DNA of 56,320 nucleotides from assembly GCA_910574885.1 (NCBI GenBank), contig CAJTDD010000031.1:1-56320 (forward strand), given 5' to 3'. Position 1 is the stretch's first letter. Each line of letters starts with the position of its first letter. Of this stretch, positions 1 through 7,568 are shown one piece after another. The position numbers were made by a program, and so were the translations under genes. The DNA comes from Lachnospiraceae bacterium (lineage in GTDB: Bacteria; Bacillota; Clostridia; Lachnospirales; Lachnospiraceae). A model generated the notes under the pieces. The model made no database searches. It was not told the DNA's origin and saw only the letters and a program-made list of their open reading frames with translations.

Positions 1-93
1 AAACCCAAGCCCAAAGATCAGTATGAGCAGAAGCCAAAGCGCCCACGTGGTCGCCCTAGAAAGAATTCATCCCAGTCTGTCAGTACTCTATAG
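1..93 (+). CDS. C-terminal end of a protein with an AT-hook-like tail
   Basis: Frame 1 is open from the window edge to a TAG at 91-93 and encodes 30 residues. The tail is rich in Lys, Arg and Pro and contains RPRGRPRK, the core of an AT-hook, which in known proteins inserts into the minor groove of AT-rich DNA. The gene starts outside the window, so the main domain is unknown. It may equally be a basic disordered tail with no DNA role. A hairpin at 188-209 lies between it and the convergent gene on the other strand. Confidence 0.5.
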   Translation, partial: KPKPKDQYEQKPKRPRGRPRKNSSQSVSTL

Positions 94-187
94 TCCGGCA
101 GATTGGGAAAGTATTATTATATTTCAGCAGATATTTCCAGAAAAATTATCATATGGCGCCGACCAAATACCGGAATACATTACAAGG

Positions 188-209
188 GAGGGCATGATTT
201 CATGCCCTC
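188..209. terminator. Perfect hairpin between convergent genes
   Basis: A 10-bp perfect stem (GAGGGCATGA paired with TCATGCCCTC) with a 2-base TT loop sits between the convergent ends of the partial gene at 1-93 and the deaminase ending at 243. There is only a short T run after it on the plus strand, so termination efficiency is uncertain. Confidence 0.55.
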
Positions 210-242
210 TTATCCCTAGTGTGCTGACACATTTACATTTCG

Positions 243-536
243 TCAAATGACTTGTCTGAATTTCCATCTGCCACGTTGTCGTCGGTCAACGATGCCACCG
301 ACGGCGACAATCGTGTCGAATTCCCTTTCTCCCTGCGTAATTGCTGTTCCGATTGCGACCTGTTCTGCACATGCCCCATGCAGGGAATAGACGTTTACGC
401 CCACATATATTTTCCCGTTTTTACATCGGATTGCAGCTCCTACCGTATGGTTGAAATCTACTGCATCGTAATTTGAACGGATTGCTTTCTGGGCTTTTTC
501 GATCAGTTCATAATCTCTGTCGGTTAATAAATTCAT
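243..536 (-). pseudogene. Cytidine deaminase-like protein, C-terminus lost
   Basis: The product has the first half of the cytidine deaminase fold: a VGAAIRCKNGKIYVG strand region and the zinc-ligand/catalytic motif HGACAEQ, followed by FDTIVAVGG. Functional family members next need a PCxxC motif that supplies the other two zinc cysteines. Here the frame ends in an unrelated basic tail and stops at 243. No PCxxC is present in any frame nearby, so the active site is incomplete. The start was placed at the ATG at 536, with AAGGG upstream; an alternative ATG at 557 would overlap the end of aspA. It lies directly downstream of aspA on the same strand. Known family role is deamination of cytidine or related nucleosides; this copy is probably inactive. 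Confidence 0.6.
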
Positions 537-543
537 CTTGACT

Positions 544-2016
544 TTATATCCCTTCATTTCTTTTTTTTAGAAGATCCTTGGCGGAAATCCCCGGCTCAGT
601 CATATGCAGCGGCTCCAGAATCTCATCCAGCTCTTTTTCGTTTAACAGGCCTTCTTTCAGAATCAGCGCCCGCACAGATTCACCCGTCTTCATAGCCGTC
701 TTTGCAATCTCCGCCGCTTTCTGGTATCCGACATGCGGACAGATTGCCGTGATGATACCTACGCTGTTTTCCACCAGATAGCGGCAGCGGCCCTCATTTG
801 CAGTAATGCCGGTCACACAATTATCCACAAAAGTCTGCACCGCATAGGCAAGGGTGTCAATCGACTGGAACATGCAATAGAAAATAATCGGTTCAAATGC
901 GTTCAATTCGAGCTGCCCCGCTTCTGCCGCCATGGTGATGGTCACATCGTTGCCGATGATATTGAAAGCAACCTGATTGATTACTTCCGGGATTACCGGA
1001 TTCACTTTTCCAGGCATGATAGAAGAGCCATTCTGGCGCGCAGGCAGGTTGATTTCCCCAAATCCAGCCCTTGGCCCTGACGACATCAGCCGGAGGTCAT
1101 TGGCAATCTTGGACAACGTAACCGCACAAGCCTTAATCGCACCGGATACCGCGACAAAAGAGTCCAGGTTCTGCGTAGCGTCAATTAAGTCGAAAGCCTG
1201 TACCAGTTCCATGCCGGATAATTCTGCCAAGTTCGGCACAATCCGCCTCAAATAGGATGCGTCGGCGTTAATGCCTGTCCCGACAGCCGTACCGCCCATG
1301 TTAAGCGTACACATTTCCTCCATAGCCTTGTCCATGCGGCGGATGTCGCGCATGATTGCTACGGAATATGCACGGAATTCCTGTCCCAGACGAATCGGAA
1401 CGGCATCCTGCATCTGGGTACGCCCCATCTTAATGACATGGTCGAATTCTTCTGCCTTTGCCACCAGGGCTTTGTGCAGGCGCAGCAGTTCTTCTTTGAG
1501 GTTCTTCAGCAAACGCAGCGACGTCATCTTTCCTGCGGTCGGTATAACATCATTGGTAGACTGCCCGCAGTTTACATGGTCGTTGGGATTTACAATAGAA
1601 TAGTCCCCCTTCTGCCCGCCCAAAATCTCAATAGCGCGGTTCGCAATGACCTCGTTCGCGTTCATATTAATGGATGTTCCTGCGCCTCCCTGTATAGGGT
1701 CTACGATAAAGTCCTTGTGCATTCTGCCTTCCAGGATCTCATCACACGCTTTGGCAATAGCGTCGGCAATCTTCCTGTCCAGGATTCCCACTTCGCAGTT
1801 TGTGATTGCGGCGGCTTTTTTGATATATGCCAGACTGTTGATAATCTCAGGATGCATATTCAGCCCTGTAATACGAAAATTCTCAGCAGCACGCAGGGAT
1901 TGGACTCCATAATAGACGCCTTCCGGGACTGCCTTTGTCCCTATCGAATCCTCTTCTGTCCGGTAGCTTTCCTTCCCCGTATCCACATTGTCCATAGTTT
2001 CCATTCTGGTATTCAT
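544..2016 (-). CDS. aspA: Aspartate ammonia-lyase
   Basis: A 490-residue member of the aspartase/fumarase superfamily, which converts L-aspartate to fumarate and ammonia in the cytoplasm. The family signature GSSIMPGKVNPV is intact at about residue 330, and upstream motifs such as GGAGTSINMNANEVIANRA and GRTQMQDAVP are typical of aspartase rather than of class II fumarase. The length is a little over the usual 465-480 residues because of an N-terminal extension of about 20 residues; the METMD methionine at 2004 is an alternative start. It is followed immediately by the broken deaminase. Nothing suggests damage. It likely serves aspartate catabolism or anaerobic fumarate supply. Confidence 0.93.
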   Translation of the reverse strand: MNTRMETMDNVDTGKESYRTEEDSIGTKAVPEGVYYGVQSLRAAENFRITGLNMHPEIINSLAYIKKAAAITNCEVGILDRKIADAIAKACDEILEGRMHKDFIVDPIQGGAGTSINMNANEVIANRAIEILGGQKGDYSIVNPNDHVNCGQSTNDVIPTAGKMTSLRLLKNLKEELLRLHKALVAKAEEFDHVIKMGRTQMQDAVPIRLGQEFRAYSVAIMRDIRRMDKAMEEMCTLNMGGTAVGTGINADASYLRRIVPNLAELSGMELVQAFDLIDATQNLDSFVAVSGAIKACAVTLSKIANDLRLMSSGPRAGFGEINLPARQNGSSIMPGKVNPVIPEVINQVAFNIIGNDVTITMAAEAGQLELNAFEPIIFYCMFQSIDTLAYAVQTFVDNCVTGITANEGRCRYLVENSVGIITAICPHVGYQKAAEIAKTAMKTGESVRALILKEGLLNEKELDEILEPLHMTEPGISAKDLLKKRNEGI

Positions 2017-2184
2017 TTTTGAACTTTTCCTTTCATTTTTTAAGAGATAAACTTATTTTATAATTATTTACCTACTTATTCAATTCGCAGAACACCAAAA
2101 TTAACGTCGCAATATTTGTGAATTATGTCCAAAACCAAAAGTTATAGTTTTACATTTTTTGTGCATATACTTTAATTTCAACCG

Positions 2185-2685
2185 TTACGTCAGGGCGTTA
2201 AGCTTCTTTAAAAATGACTGGTAGAATGCCCGCTCTTTCTCATACTGCCTCAGCACTTCCATGCTTTTAGGGCTCTCTAAGGGGCTAGGATTGTCTATGT
2301 CAAACAGCGCCTGCTCCGTCGCCCTGATTGCCGACTGCACTGTACTTCCAAGCAAGTCATTAGTTTTGCCGGCGCCGCTTATCCTGTTTACCATCTGTTT
2401 CACCATCATCGCCGAGAGATGGGTCAGCTTCCCGCTCCCGGACATTCCAAGCCCGTTCGCCCCCGTTTCTTTTGCAGCCTCCATCCATGCCTGCTTCACT
2501 TCCGCCGGCGCCTTAGCGCCAATTGACGCAAAGGCTTTCTCATCATAATCAATTTTATCTTGTGCCGCTTTCTCCGCTACAGTTTCCATGAATCCTATAG
2601 CATTGGATGAAACGTTTCTTTCTGCCTTCTTTGTACCAAATCCTTTTGCCAGGCAGTCTGTTGTGTTTAATCCTTTCATTTCCAT
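2185..2685 (-). CDS. Hypothetical protein, 166 residues
   Basis: I do not recognise the family. The start at 2685 follows GGAGG with about 9 bases spacing. The protein is soluble, with no signal peptide or membrane segment, and is predicted mostly helical from its Ala/Lys/Glu-rich composition. A central stretch (GLGMSGSGKLTHLSAM) is Gly/Ser-rich but does not form a P-loop context I trust. It sits downstream of the ABC exporter genes on the same strand with a 48-base gap, so it may be cotranscribed with them. Confidence 0.65.
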   Translation of the reverse strand: MEMKGLNTTDCLAKGFGTKKAERNVSSNAIGFMETVAEKAAQDKIDYDEKAFASIGAKAPAEVKQAWMEAAKETGANGLGMSGSGKLTHLSAMMVKQMVNRISGAGKTNDLLGSTVQSAIRATEQALFDIDNPSPLESPKSMEVLRQYEKERAFYQSFLKKLNALT

Positions 2686-2733
2686 CTTTCTTATCCTCCT
2701 TATCCTCCATATTTTATCTTTTTATGTAATTGC

Positions 2734-3489
2734 CTAATATTCCATACTGATTCCTTTTTTACGCCCACTCTTCATAATGCTATGGAATACTACAATGCCC
2801 AGAAGCAGATAGACAATGGTGTTGAACACCAATAATCCGATATCCAAAACTGTAACGTCTAATTTTAAAATAATCCGGCGTGAAATATCGATTCCCTGGG
2901 ACAAAGGAAGCAGATAATATGCCGCGCCCCGTTCCCCCACTCCTTCCGCAACACCAGAAAAGAAGAGAAGCAAATAGCTGAATATAGTGGTGAAGGATGC
3001 AGTTTTTGTGAAAACCAATGTCAGCGCCGAAAGAAGATACGAGATTCCGATAAGCCCCAGCATCGTGATGATAAACACTGGAATAATCAATAAGGAAAAA
3101 GACATCGGAACAGAAAGAATCATATGCAGCGCCAGCATCACCACTGCGATTTCTGCGGATTGAAACAAAAGCCAGCAAGCAGACCTGTAAAACAAAATAC
3201 TCGAAAGGCTCGACGGCTTTATTAACAGTTGTTCAAAGGTTCCGCTCTGTTTCTCCGTAGAAATCGAAACAGAAGACTCTCCAATGATTCCATTGGCATA
3301 AAACCAATACACAAATCCAATGTAATAAGCAGAATCCGGTATCACATCGGAATTGGTAAAAAGCTTGAAAAACCCGGAGAACATGATAAATAAGACCACA
3401 AGGTTCACAATATGGTCCGGATAATAGCATTTTACTTCTAAATAATATTTTCTCAATTCAGCAGCAAACTGCCGTCTGATATTACGCAT
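2734..3489 (-). CDS. ABC-2 type exporter membrane subunit
   Basis: This 251-residue polytopic protein has about six hydrophobic segments (for example near residues 28-45, 55-75, 108-130, 135-160, 165-185 and 220-240), typical of an ABC-2 permease. Its start codon overlaps the end of the ATPase gene by 8 bases, so the two are probably translationally coupled and form one exporter. Substrate cannot be told from sequence. The pairing of a DrrA/CcmA-like ATPase with a short ABC-2 permease is common for drug or lipid export in Firmicutes. Confidence 0.85.
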   Translation of the reverse strand: MRNIRRQFAAELRKYYLEVKCYYPDHIVNLVVLFIMFSGFFKLFTNSDVIPDSAYYIGFVYWFYANGIIGESSVSISTEKQSGTFEQLLIKPSSLSSILFYRSACWLLFQSAEIAVVMLALHMILSVPMSFSLLIIPVFIITMLGLIGISYLLSALTLVFTKTASFTTIFSYLLLFFSGVAEGVGERGAAYYLLPLSQGIDISRRIILKLDVTVLDIGLLVFNTIVYLLLGIVVFHSIMKSGRKKGISMEY

Positions 3490-4420
3490 GATGGCTCCTC
3501 CAAAAATGAATCAGTACTTCTTCCAACGTTGGAGTTTCCGGGACAATGGATATAATCCTCAGGTGGTTCTCCACACATACCTGCATCAGCCGGGCTTGAG
3601 CGGCCTCATCCAAATTGGGGATTCTGATATGGAGCTGTCCTTTCTTCTCCTCTATCTCCACATTTTCCGCAGAAACAACAGAAGCAAGGACGTCCATGCT
3701 CCCGTCAGAAGCGGCTAAGAGATACTCTGTCCTCTGCTGGCTCTTTTGTGAATTGATCAAGGAATCAACACTTCCCTGATAGGTGGATTTTCCGTTTTCC
3801 AGAATAAACAGCTTGTCCGTAAGCCGTTCCAGCACGTCAATCTGGTGGGTTGTAAGAAAAACTGTGGTGCCGGAATCAGCCATTTGGCGGATTTCAGAGA
3901 CAAGGCTGGCTTTTATCGTTACATCCAGCCCCAGGGTGGGTTCATCCAGAAAAAGTATCTTGGGCGAATGTATCAGCGCCGCCATAATAGCGACTTTTTG
4001 CTGCATTCCTCTGGAACAATACCCTACTTTTTTATCCTCGTGTCCTTTCAGTTCCATAACTGTTAACAGTTCTTCCGTCCTTGCCCGAATCGCCCTGTCA
4101 GCCATTCCCATCAAACGTCCATAATAGAGTAAATTCTCTCGTGCCGACATAAACCAGTACAAATTGCGGTTGCCTTCCAAAACTGCCCCAATCTCATTGA
4201 AGTAACTATTTCCTATATTTTTAATATTCGTCCCATTGTAATAGATTTCTCCGGAGGTGGGATTCAAAATTTTCAGCATCAGTTTTAAAAATGTACTTTT
4301 TCCAGCGCCGTTCGGTCCCAAAATCCCGTATATCCCTGGTTCTCGTATCTCTAAACTTAGATTGGAAAGCGCAGTATGCGCGCCAAATGATTTTGTCAAA
4401 TTCTTTATGTCAAAAATCAT
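3482..4420 (-). CDS. ABC transporter ATP-binding protein
   Basis: The nucleotide-binding subunit of the exporter whose permease follows. Visible motifs are Walker A GPNGAGKST (about residues 37-45), a Q-loop region, a signature CSRGMQQK, Walker B ILFLDEPTLGLD and the switch histidine in LTTHQ. A C-terminal extension of about 90 residues matches the accessory domain often found in CcmA/DrrA-like exporters. I start it at the ATG at 4420 because a GGAGG lies 8 bases upstream. An in-frame ATG at 4465 would run into the remnant gene upstream and is unlikely. Confidence 0.9.
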   Translation of the reverse strand: MIFDIKNLTKSFGAHTALSNLSLEIREPGIYGILGPNGAGKSTFLKLMLKILNPTSGEIYYNGTNIKNIGNSYFNEIGAVLEGNRNLYWFMSARENLLYYGRLMGMADRAIRARTEELLTVMELKGHEDKKVGYCSRGMQQKVAIMAALIHSPKILFLDEPTLGLDVTIKASLVSEIRQMADSGTTVFLTTHQIDVLERLTDKLFILENGKSTYQGSVDSLINSQKSQQRTEYLLAASDGSMDVLASVVSAENVEIEEKKGQLHIRIPNLDEAAQARLMQVCVENHLRIISIVPETPTLEEVLIHFWRSHHA

Positions 4421-4454
4421 CTTATGTACCTCCAAACGCTTTGTAAACGTGCTT

Positions 4455-4659
4455 CTATTTTTCATTCAGATATTTTCTTGTATAAGGACAGATCTCTATA
4501 CACCTCCCACAAAGCTCTTCACATTTTCCAAACCCTTTCTCCGAACGTAATCTTGCCGTTGGCCGGCACTTCCGTTAAATCACCAACGCCAGCTAAATCT
4601 GCGCCTTCTGCCCGGAGCAATTCTTTTAATTCTCTTGTTAATTCAGTTTCCTTCTCCAT
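4455..4659 (-). pseudogene. Remnant of a QueG-like 4Fe-4S protein with a deleted middle
   Basis: An ATG at 4659 with GGAGG just upstream opens a frame reading MEKETELTRELKELLRAEGA then DLAGVGDLTEVP, the N-terminal pattern of epoxyqueuosine reductase-like iron-sulfur proteins. The frame stops after 46 codons. In a second frame the sequence continues FGKCEELCGRCIEICPYTRK then YLNEK and a stop at 4455, which is the C-terminal cysteine cluster of the same family. The intervening region of some 150-250 residues is missing. A deletion that joined both ends out of frame explains this; only about 200 bases remain of the gene. Confidence 0.7.
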
Positions 4660-4896
4660 TTTTCCTCCGTAAAGTGCCGTCTCCGTATTCATACCTTAAT
4701 GGACGAAGTCCACCCGCCCCGTAAGGGGCATGTATTACGGTGTGCCCTTGGGTATACTTTATTTCTCACTTTTTATAATGAGAAATAAACTCAATTAAAA
4801 TAATTCTTTATGGATGCTATTTTCTTTATAAATATATTACCATGTCTCCTGTATTCTCTCAATCTAATTTTCTCCATTTTACTGTGACACAATGAA

Positions 4897-4928
4897 AAAA
4901 CCTGTAAATATTAATATTTACAGGTTTT
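4897..4928 (-). terminator. Terminator behind tRNA-like copy 1
   Basis: A perfect 32-base palindrome (arms AAAACCTGTAAATATT) is followed on the minus strand by a run of six T. It lies 6 bases after the 3' end of the tRNA-Asn-like sequence, so it is that unit's terminator. The left arm of the same sequence is still recognisable after copy 2 (9840-9861), where the other arm has been replaced. Confidence 0.85.
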
Positions 4929-4934
4929 CTCAAA

Positions 4935-5010
4935 CTCCCCGAGTTGGGCTCGAACCAACAACCCCACGGTTAACAGCCGCGTGCTCTGCCATTGACACGG
5001 TCGCACACCG
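4935..5010 (-). tRNA. tRNA-Asn(GTT)-like sequence, copy 1, aberrant 5' half
   Basis: The 3' two thirds are canonical: anticodon stem-loop with CTGTTAA (anticodon GTT), T-stem GTTGG/CCAAC around TTCGAGC, and acceptor strand TCGGGGA. The 5' acceptor strand reads TGTGCGA instead of TCCCCGA, which leaves two G-G clashes and one G-U, and the D-stem has two mismatches. It is therefore either a decayed tRNA or a chimera. It has its own terminator. Total length of about 76 bases is right for a tRNA. Confidence 0.5.
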
Positions 5011-5026
5011 AAAAATCAAACTGATG

Positions 5027-5941
5027 CTATCGTTCCATTTCACATTTGCTTACTTGCTTAGACATTCGTTTTATAGAGTAATCCAAGATACGTTCCTTCC
5101 TTGCCATCAACATTGTTCTATAAAACTCTTTCTGCAAATCACTGATAAATGGCGTTTTTTCAATTATATTAAAAATCTCCTTCATATCTATCCGTGATAA
5201 AATTCGTAACAATGCTCTATTACACTCCTCATTGTCCAACGCAGAAATAAATTCGTAGTAATTAATTTTCTTTCCATTGTTCTGAATAGCGGATAACGGG
5301 GTATTAAAAATACGATGATGAATTTCCCGTTTATCTGCAAGAATCTTCATAATCATTTTCTCATCTGCTTGTGGATACAGGCAGCTGCCACAATCAAAAA
5401 CTGGCGCCAGTGTTAATGTGTCTGATTGTACATGATACAAAAAACCCCAATTACCATTATGCCTGTCCCAATTGCCAATAAAAGCATCTACAATAAACAT
5501 ATCCCAAAATCGTTCTCTTATTTTCTCTGGATCCATTGCTGTCTGTTCATCAAATACAGAAAGGATATCTGCAAGTTCTGTGCCATATCCATTTCGCTCT
5601 GAATCAATAATCTGATTTTTTAAAGACGCGAAATCCTGTAGTTCAATTCCAACAGAAGTAAAATCTTTACATGCGACAACAATTTTCTTCACACCCTTTT
5701 TCGTCTTATATGTTCCAAGAATCGTTTCCTGCACAGGGACTCCTGCTTTTTCAAATATTTTACATCCTAAATACTCCGAAATGCAGCTGTTGCTATAACT
5801 CATATCCTGATTTTTCACTGCATGTGGTGGAAATTTAAGCATATACTGTTCCCCATGATATACAACCGATATTTTGCTTCCATTTGCCCCTGCGTATGAT
5901 TTATTCCTTTTGGGTAATTCTGTAAAATCTATCATATCCAA
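5027..5941 (-). CDS. HipA/CtkA-type serine/threonine kinase-like protein
   Basis: This 304-residue protein has the HipA C-terminal kinase pattern: GNWDRHNGNW at about residues 156-165 (catalytic Asp159 and Asn164) and the metal-binding APVFDCG at about 179-185. The HipA N-terminal subdomain is missing, which makes it the short CtkA-like form. Known HipA kinases phosphorylate a tRNA synthetase and act as toxins; CtkA is a secreted kinase. Which applies here is unknown. The upstream 94-residue gene ends 23 bases before it and is the natural partner candidate. The start at 5941 has only a weak AAAGGA far upstream; a second Met two codons later is possible. Confidence 0.75.
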   Translation of the reverse strand: MDMIDFTELPKRNKSYAGANGSKISVVYHGEQYMLKFPPHAVKNQDMSYSNSCISEYLGCKIFEKAGVPVQETILGTYKTKKGVKKIVVACKDFTSVGIELQDFASLKNQIIDSERNGYGTELADILSVFDEQTAMDPEKIRERFWDMFIVDAFIGNWDRHNGNWGFLYHVQSDTLTLAPVFDCGSCLYPQADEKMIMKILADKREIHHRIFNTPLSAIQNNGKKINYYEFISALDNEECNRALLRILSRIDMKEIFNIIEKTPFISDLQKEFYRTMLMARKERILDYSIKRMSKQVSKCEMER

Positions 5942-5963
5942 ACATCATATTCCTTTCTTTTTA

Positions 5964-6248
5964 TCATTCAATAAATTCTGGTTTTTCCATGCGCAGATAT
6001 TTTTTCCGTAAATACCATGCCTGTTCACTGTTTATTACTCCATTTACTTCGGTTGTGTTGATATCGCTTTGTAGATTACAGAAATCACAGTCCCATTGCA
6101 GATACTCTTCACCTGCATCTAGTTTCTTCCATGCCTTTTTCATCTGTTCTATAGATTCCTGTAAAAAACATGGTAATCCACACTCTAAATATCCATGATC
6201 AATAGGCAGGCCGCTTTTCTCATCATATTCAGTTATTAGCAAAGCCAA
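5964..6248 (-). CDS. Small acidic protein paired with the HipA-like kinase
   Basis: A 94-residue acidic protein with three Cys in the middle (CDFC plus upstream CGLPC). I do not recognise a domain. The start is a TTG at 6248 because GAGGG stands 7 bases before it. It is the first gene of a two-gene unit with the kinase at 5027-5941. A small first gene before a HipA-like kinase fits an antitoxin or specificity partner, but it shows no helix-turn-helix, so this is inference only. Confidence 0.65.
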   Translation of the reverse strand: MALLITEYDEKSGLPIDHGYLECGLPCFLQESIEQMKKAWKKLDAGEEYLQWDCDFCNLQSDINTTEVNGVINSEQAWYLRKKYLRMEKPEFIE

Positions 6249-6655
6249 TTCATCACCCTCTTAATTTTTATTCTTTCCTGCTTTCACTCATTTAATTATT
6301 CATATATTATAATCTATTCTCATCCTATCTTCAATTATTTGATGCAAAAAAGAAAACCTGCATAAATTTGATACAAGGTTTCCGCAAATTTTTTTGGTTA
6401 ACAATCTATTGCCTTCCAAATTTTTTCTCTCTTATCTTTGGACAGACAAAACCCGCAAACTCATCCAAAAGCCCCATTAAAATCTCATAGCGTTCATGAG
6501 ACTGTTTTGTGCGAAACGGACGCTGTCCGCCTGATAGCAAAAGCCGCGAGGGCGCTATACCAGACAATACGCAAAAAGAAAAAGGCATCTGATGGTATTC
6601 AATACCGCCAAGTGCCTTTATCATACTAGAAGTATGTCTGTCAGGATGTTTGAGC
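6249..6655. other. Stretch without a supported gene
   Basis: About 400 bases downstream of the truncated sigma factor. A 72-codon frame on the minus strand (6406-6624) has no recognisable family and no good ribosome site. A short palindrome CATACT-AGA-AGTATG lies at 6622-6636. I see nothing else. Confidence 0.4.
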
Positions 6656-7132
6656 CTATATTATTTCACGCAGAACTTTCAAAGCCCTTGTGTGAAGCAG
6701 CTTTACATAGCTGTATGAAATATCCATTATTTCTGCGATACTTTTTAATGTTTTCCCGCTATAATAGTGGAGGATAATGATATCGCGTTCCCGCTGGGGG
6801 AGTTGCCCGAGAGCGTCTGCAAGGCTTTTGAGCATTTCCTCGTTAAGCATTTCCTCATCAATGTTTCCCTCAAAGCAAAGTTCCTCCGGAAGCCCGTAAA
6901 CAGATTTCGCCGTCCGATAATAGTCAATAACGGCATTCTGCGTTATCCTATAGATCCATGTTGACAGGGAAGCCTTTGTCTCATTAAATCCTGAAAGCCC
7001 TTTAAAAATCTTGACGAACACGTCCGAAGTCAAATCCTCCGCATCCTGTTCACTCCTTATCATTATTTGCGGAAACTGCCGCAAAATACGGATATTACCT
7101 AGAGATCCCCCCACTGACCGCAGTATGGGCAA
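6656..7132 (-). pseudogene. ECF-type sigma factor, N-terminus lost
   Basis: From SEQDAEDLTSDVFVKIF onward this is a normal ECF/sigma-70 family protein: region 2 with STWIYRITQNAVIDYYR, and a region 4 helix-turn-helix with LPQRERDIIILHYYSG and SIAEIMDISYSYVKLLHTRA. The first part of region 2 (normally a further 25-30 residues) is replaced by sequence overlapping the end of the RiPP precursor gene at 7099. No ribosome site precedes a plausible internal start. I read it as a 5'-deleted gene fused to the precursor's end. Originally it may have controlled the bacteriocin cassette. Confidence 0.7.
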
Positions 7133-7425
7133 ATCAAATTTGGAGGATACGTGTGGTTTTCGACGGCGTTAAGGTCACCTCCGCAGAATTTACAACGATT
7201 AGGACCGCATCCGCCTCCTGCTACATTGTCAAGCTCATCATCCGATAACTCGCCCGTCTTGTGAAGCTTTTTATAATACTCTGCCTCCTTCTCGTCCACC
7301 GGATAACCATTTTCCCTTCCGAGAGCCATAAGCTCTTCGACAGAGTTTACCTGTTTTGCCTTTGCAATAAGTTCTTCGTCAATTTTTGTCTGTTTTGTCT
7401 TTGCAGTAAGGTCTTTTTTTTCCAT
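7099..7425 (-). CDS. Nif11/NHLP-type RiPP precursor peptide
   Basis: A 108-residue peptide with a leader rich in Glu and Lys (residues 1-70) ending in GELSDDELDNVAGGG, the double-glycine-type cleavage site of Nif11 or nitrile-hydratase-like leaders. The predicted core of about 36 residues begins CGPNRCKFCGG and contains five cysteines, two as CxxC pairs (CKFC, CPYC), a zinc-ribbon-like spacing. The start at 7425 has GGAGG 8 bases upstream. It lies 144 bases downstream of an NHLP-family exporter on the same strand. No modification enzyme is visible nearby, so the mature product cannot be predicted. Confidence 0.8.
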   Translation of the reverse strand: MEKKDLTAKTKQTKIDEELIAKAKQVNSVEELMALGRENGYPVDEKEAEYYKKLHKTGELSDDELDNVAGGGCGPNRCKFCGGDLNAVENHTYPPNLICPYCGQWGDL

Positions 7426-7568
7426 AGCGCTTTCCTCCTAATATTAAGTTACCTTTACATTTTGTTACAGATTACAGTATAAAAACTGATAATCATAGAC
7501 GTGATTTACGCCCTTATTCTTTTATACGAATCAAAACCGCCGAGAGCCAATAAATTTCCAAAAAATTT

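Noticed and set aside
6406..6624. A 72-codon frame after the truncated sigma factor
   Set aside because: No family, no ribosome site, and a palindrome at its start.
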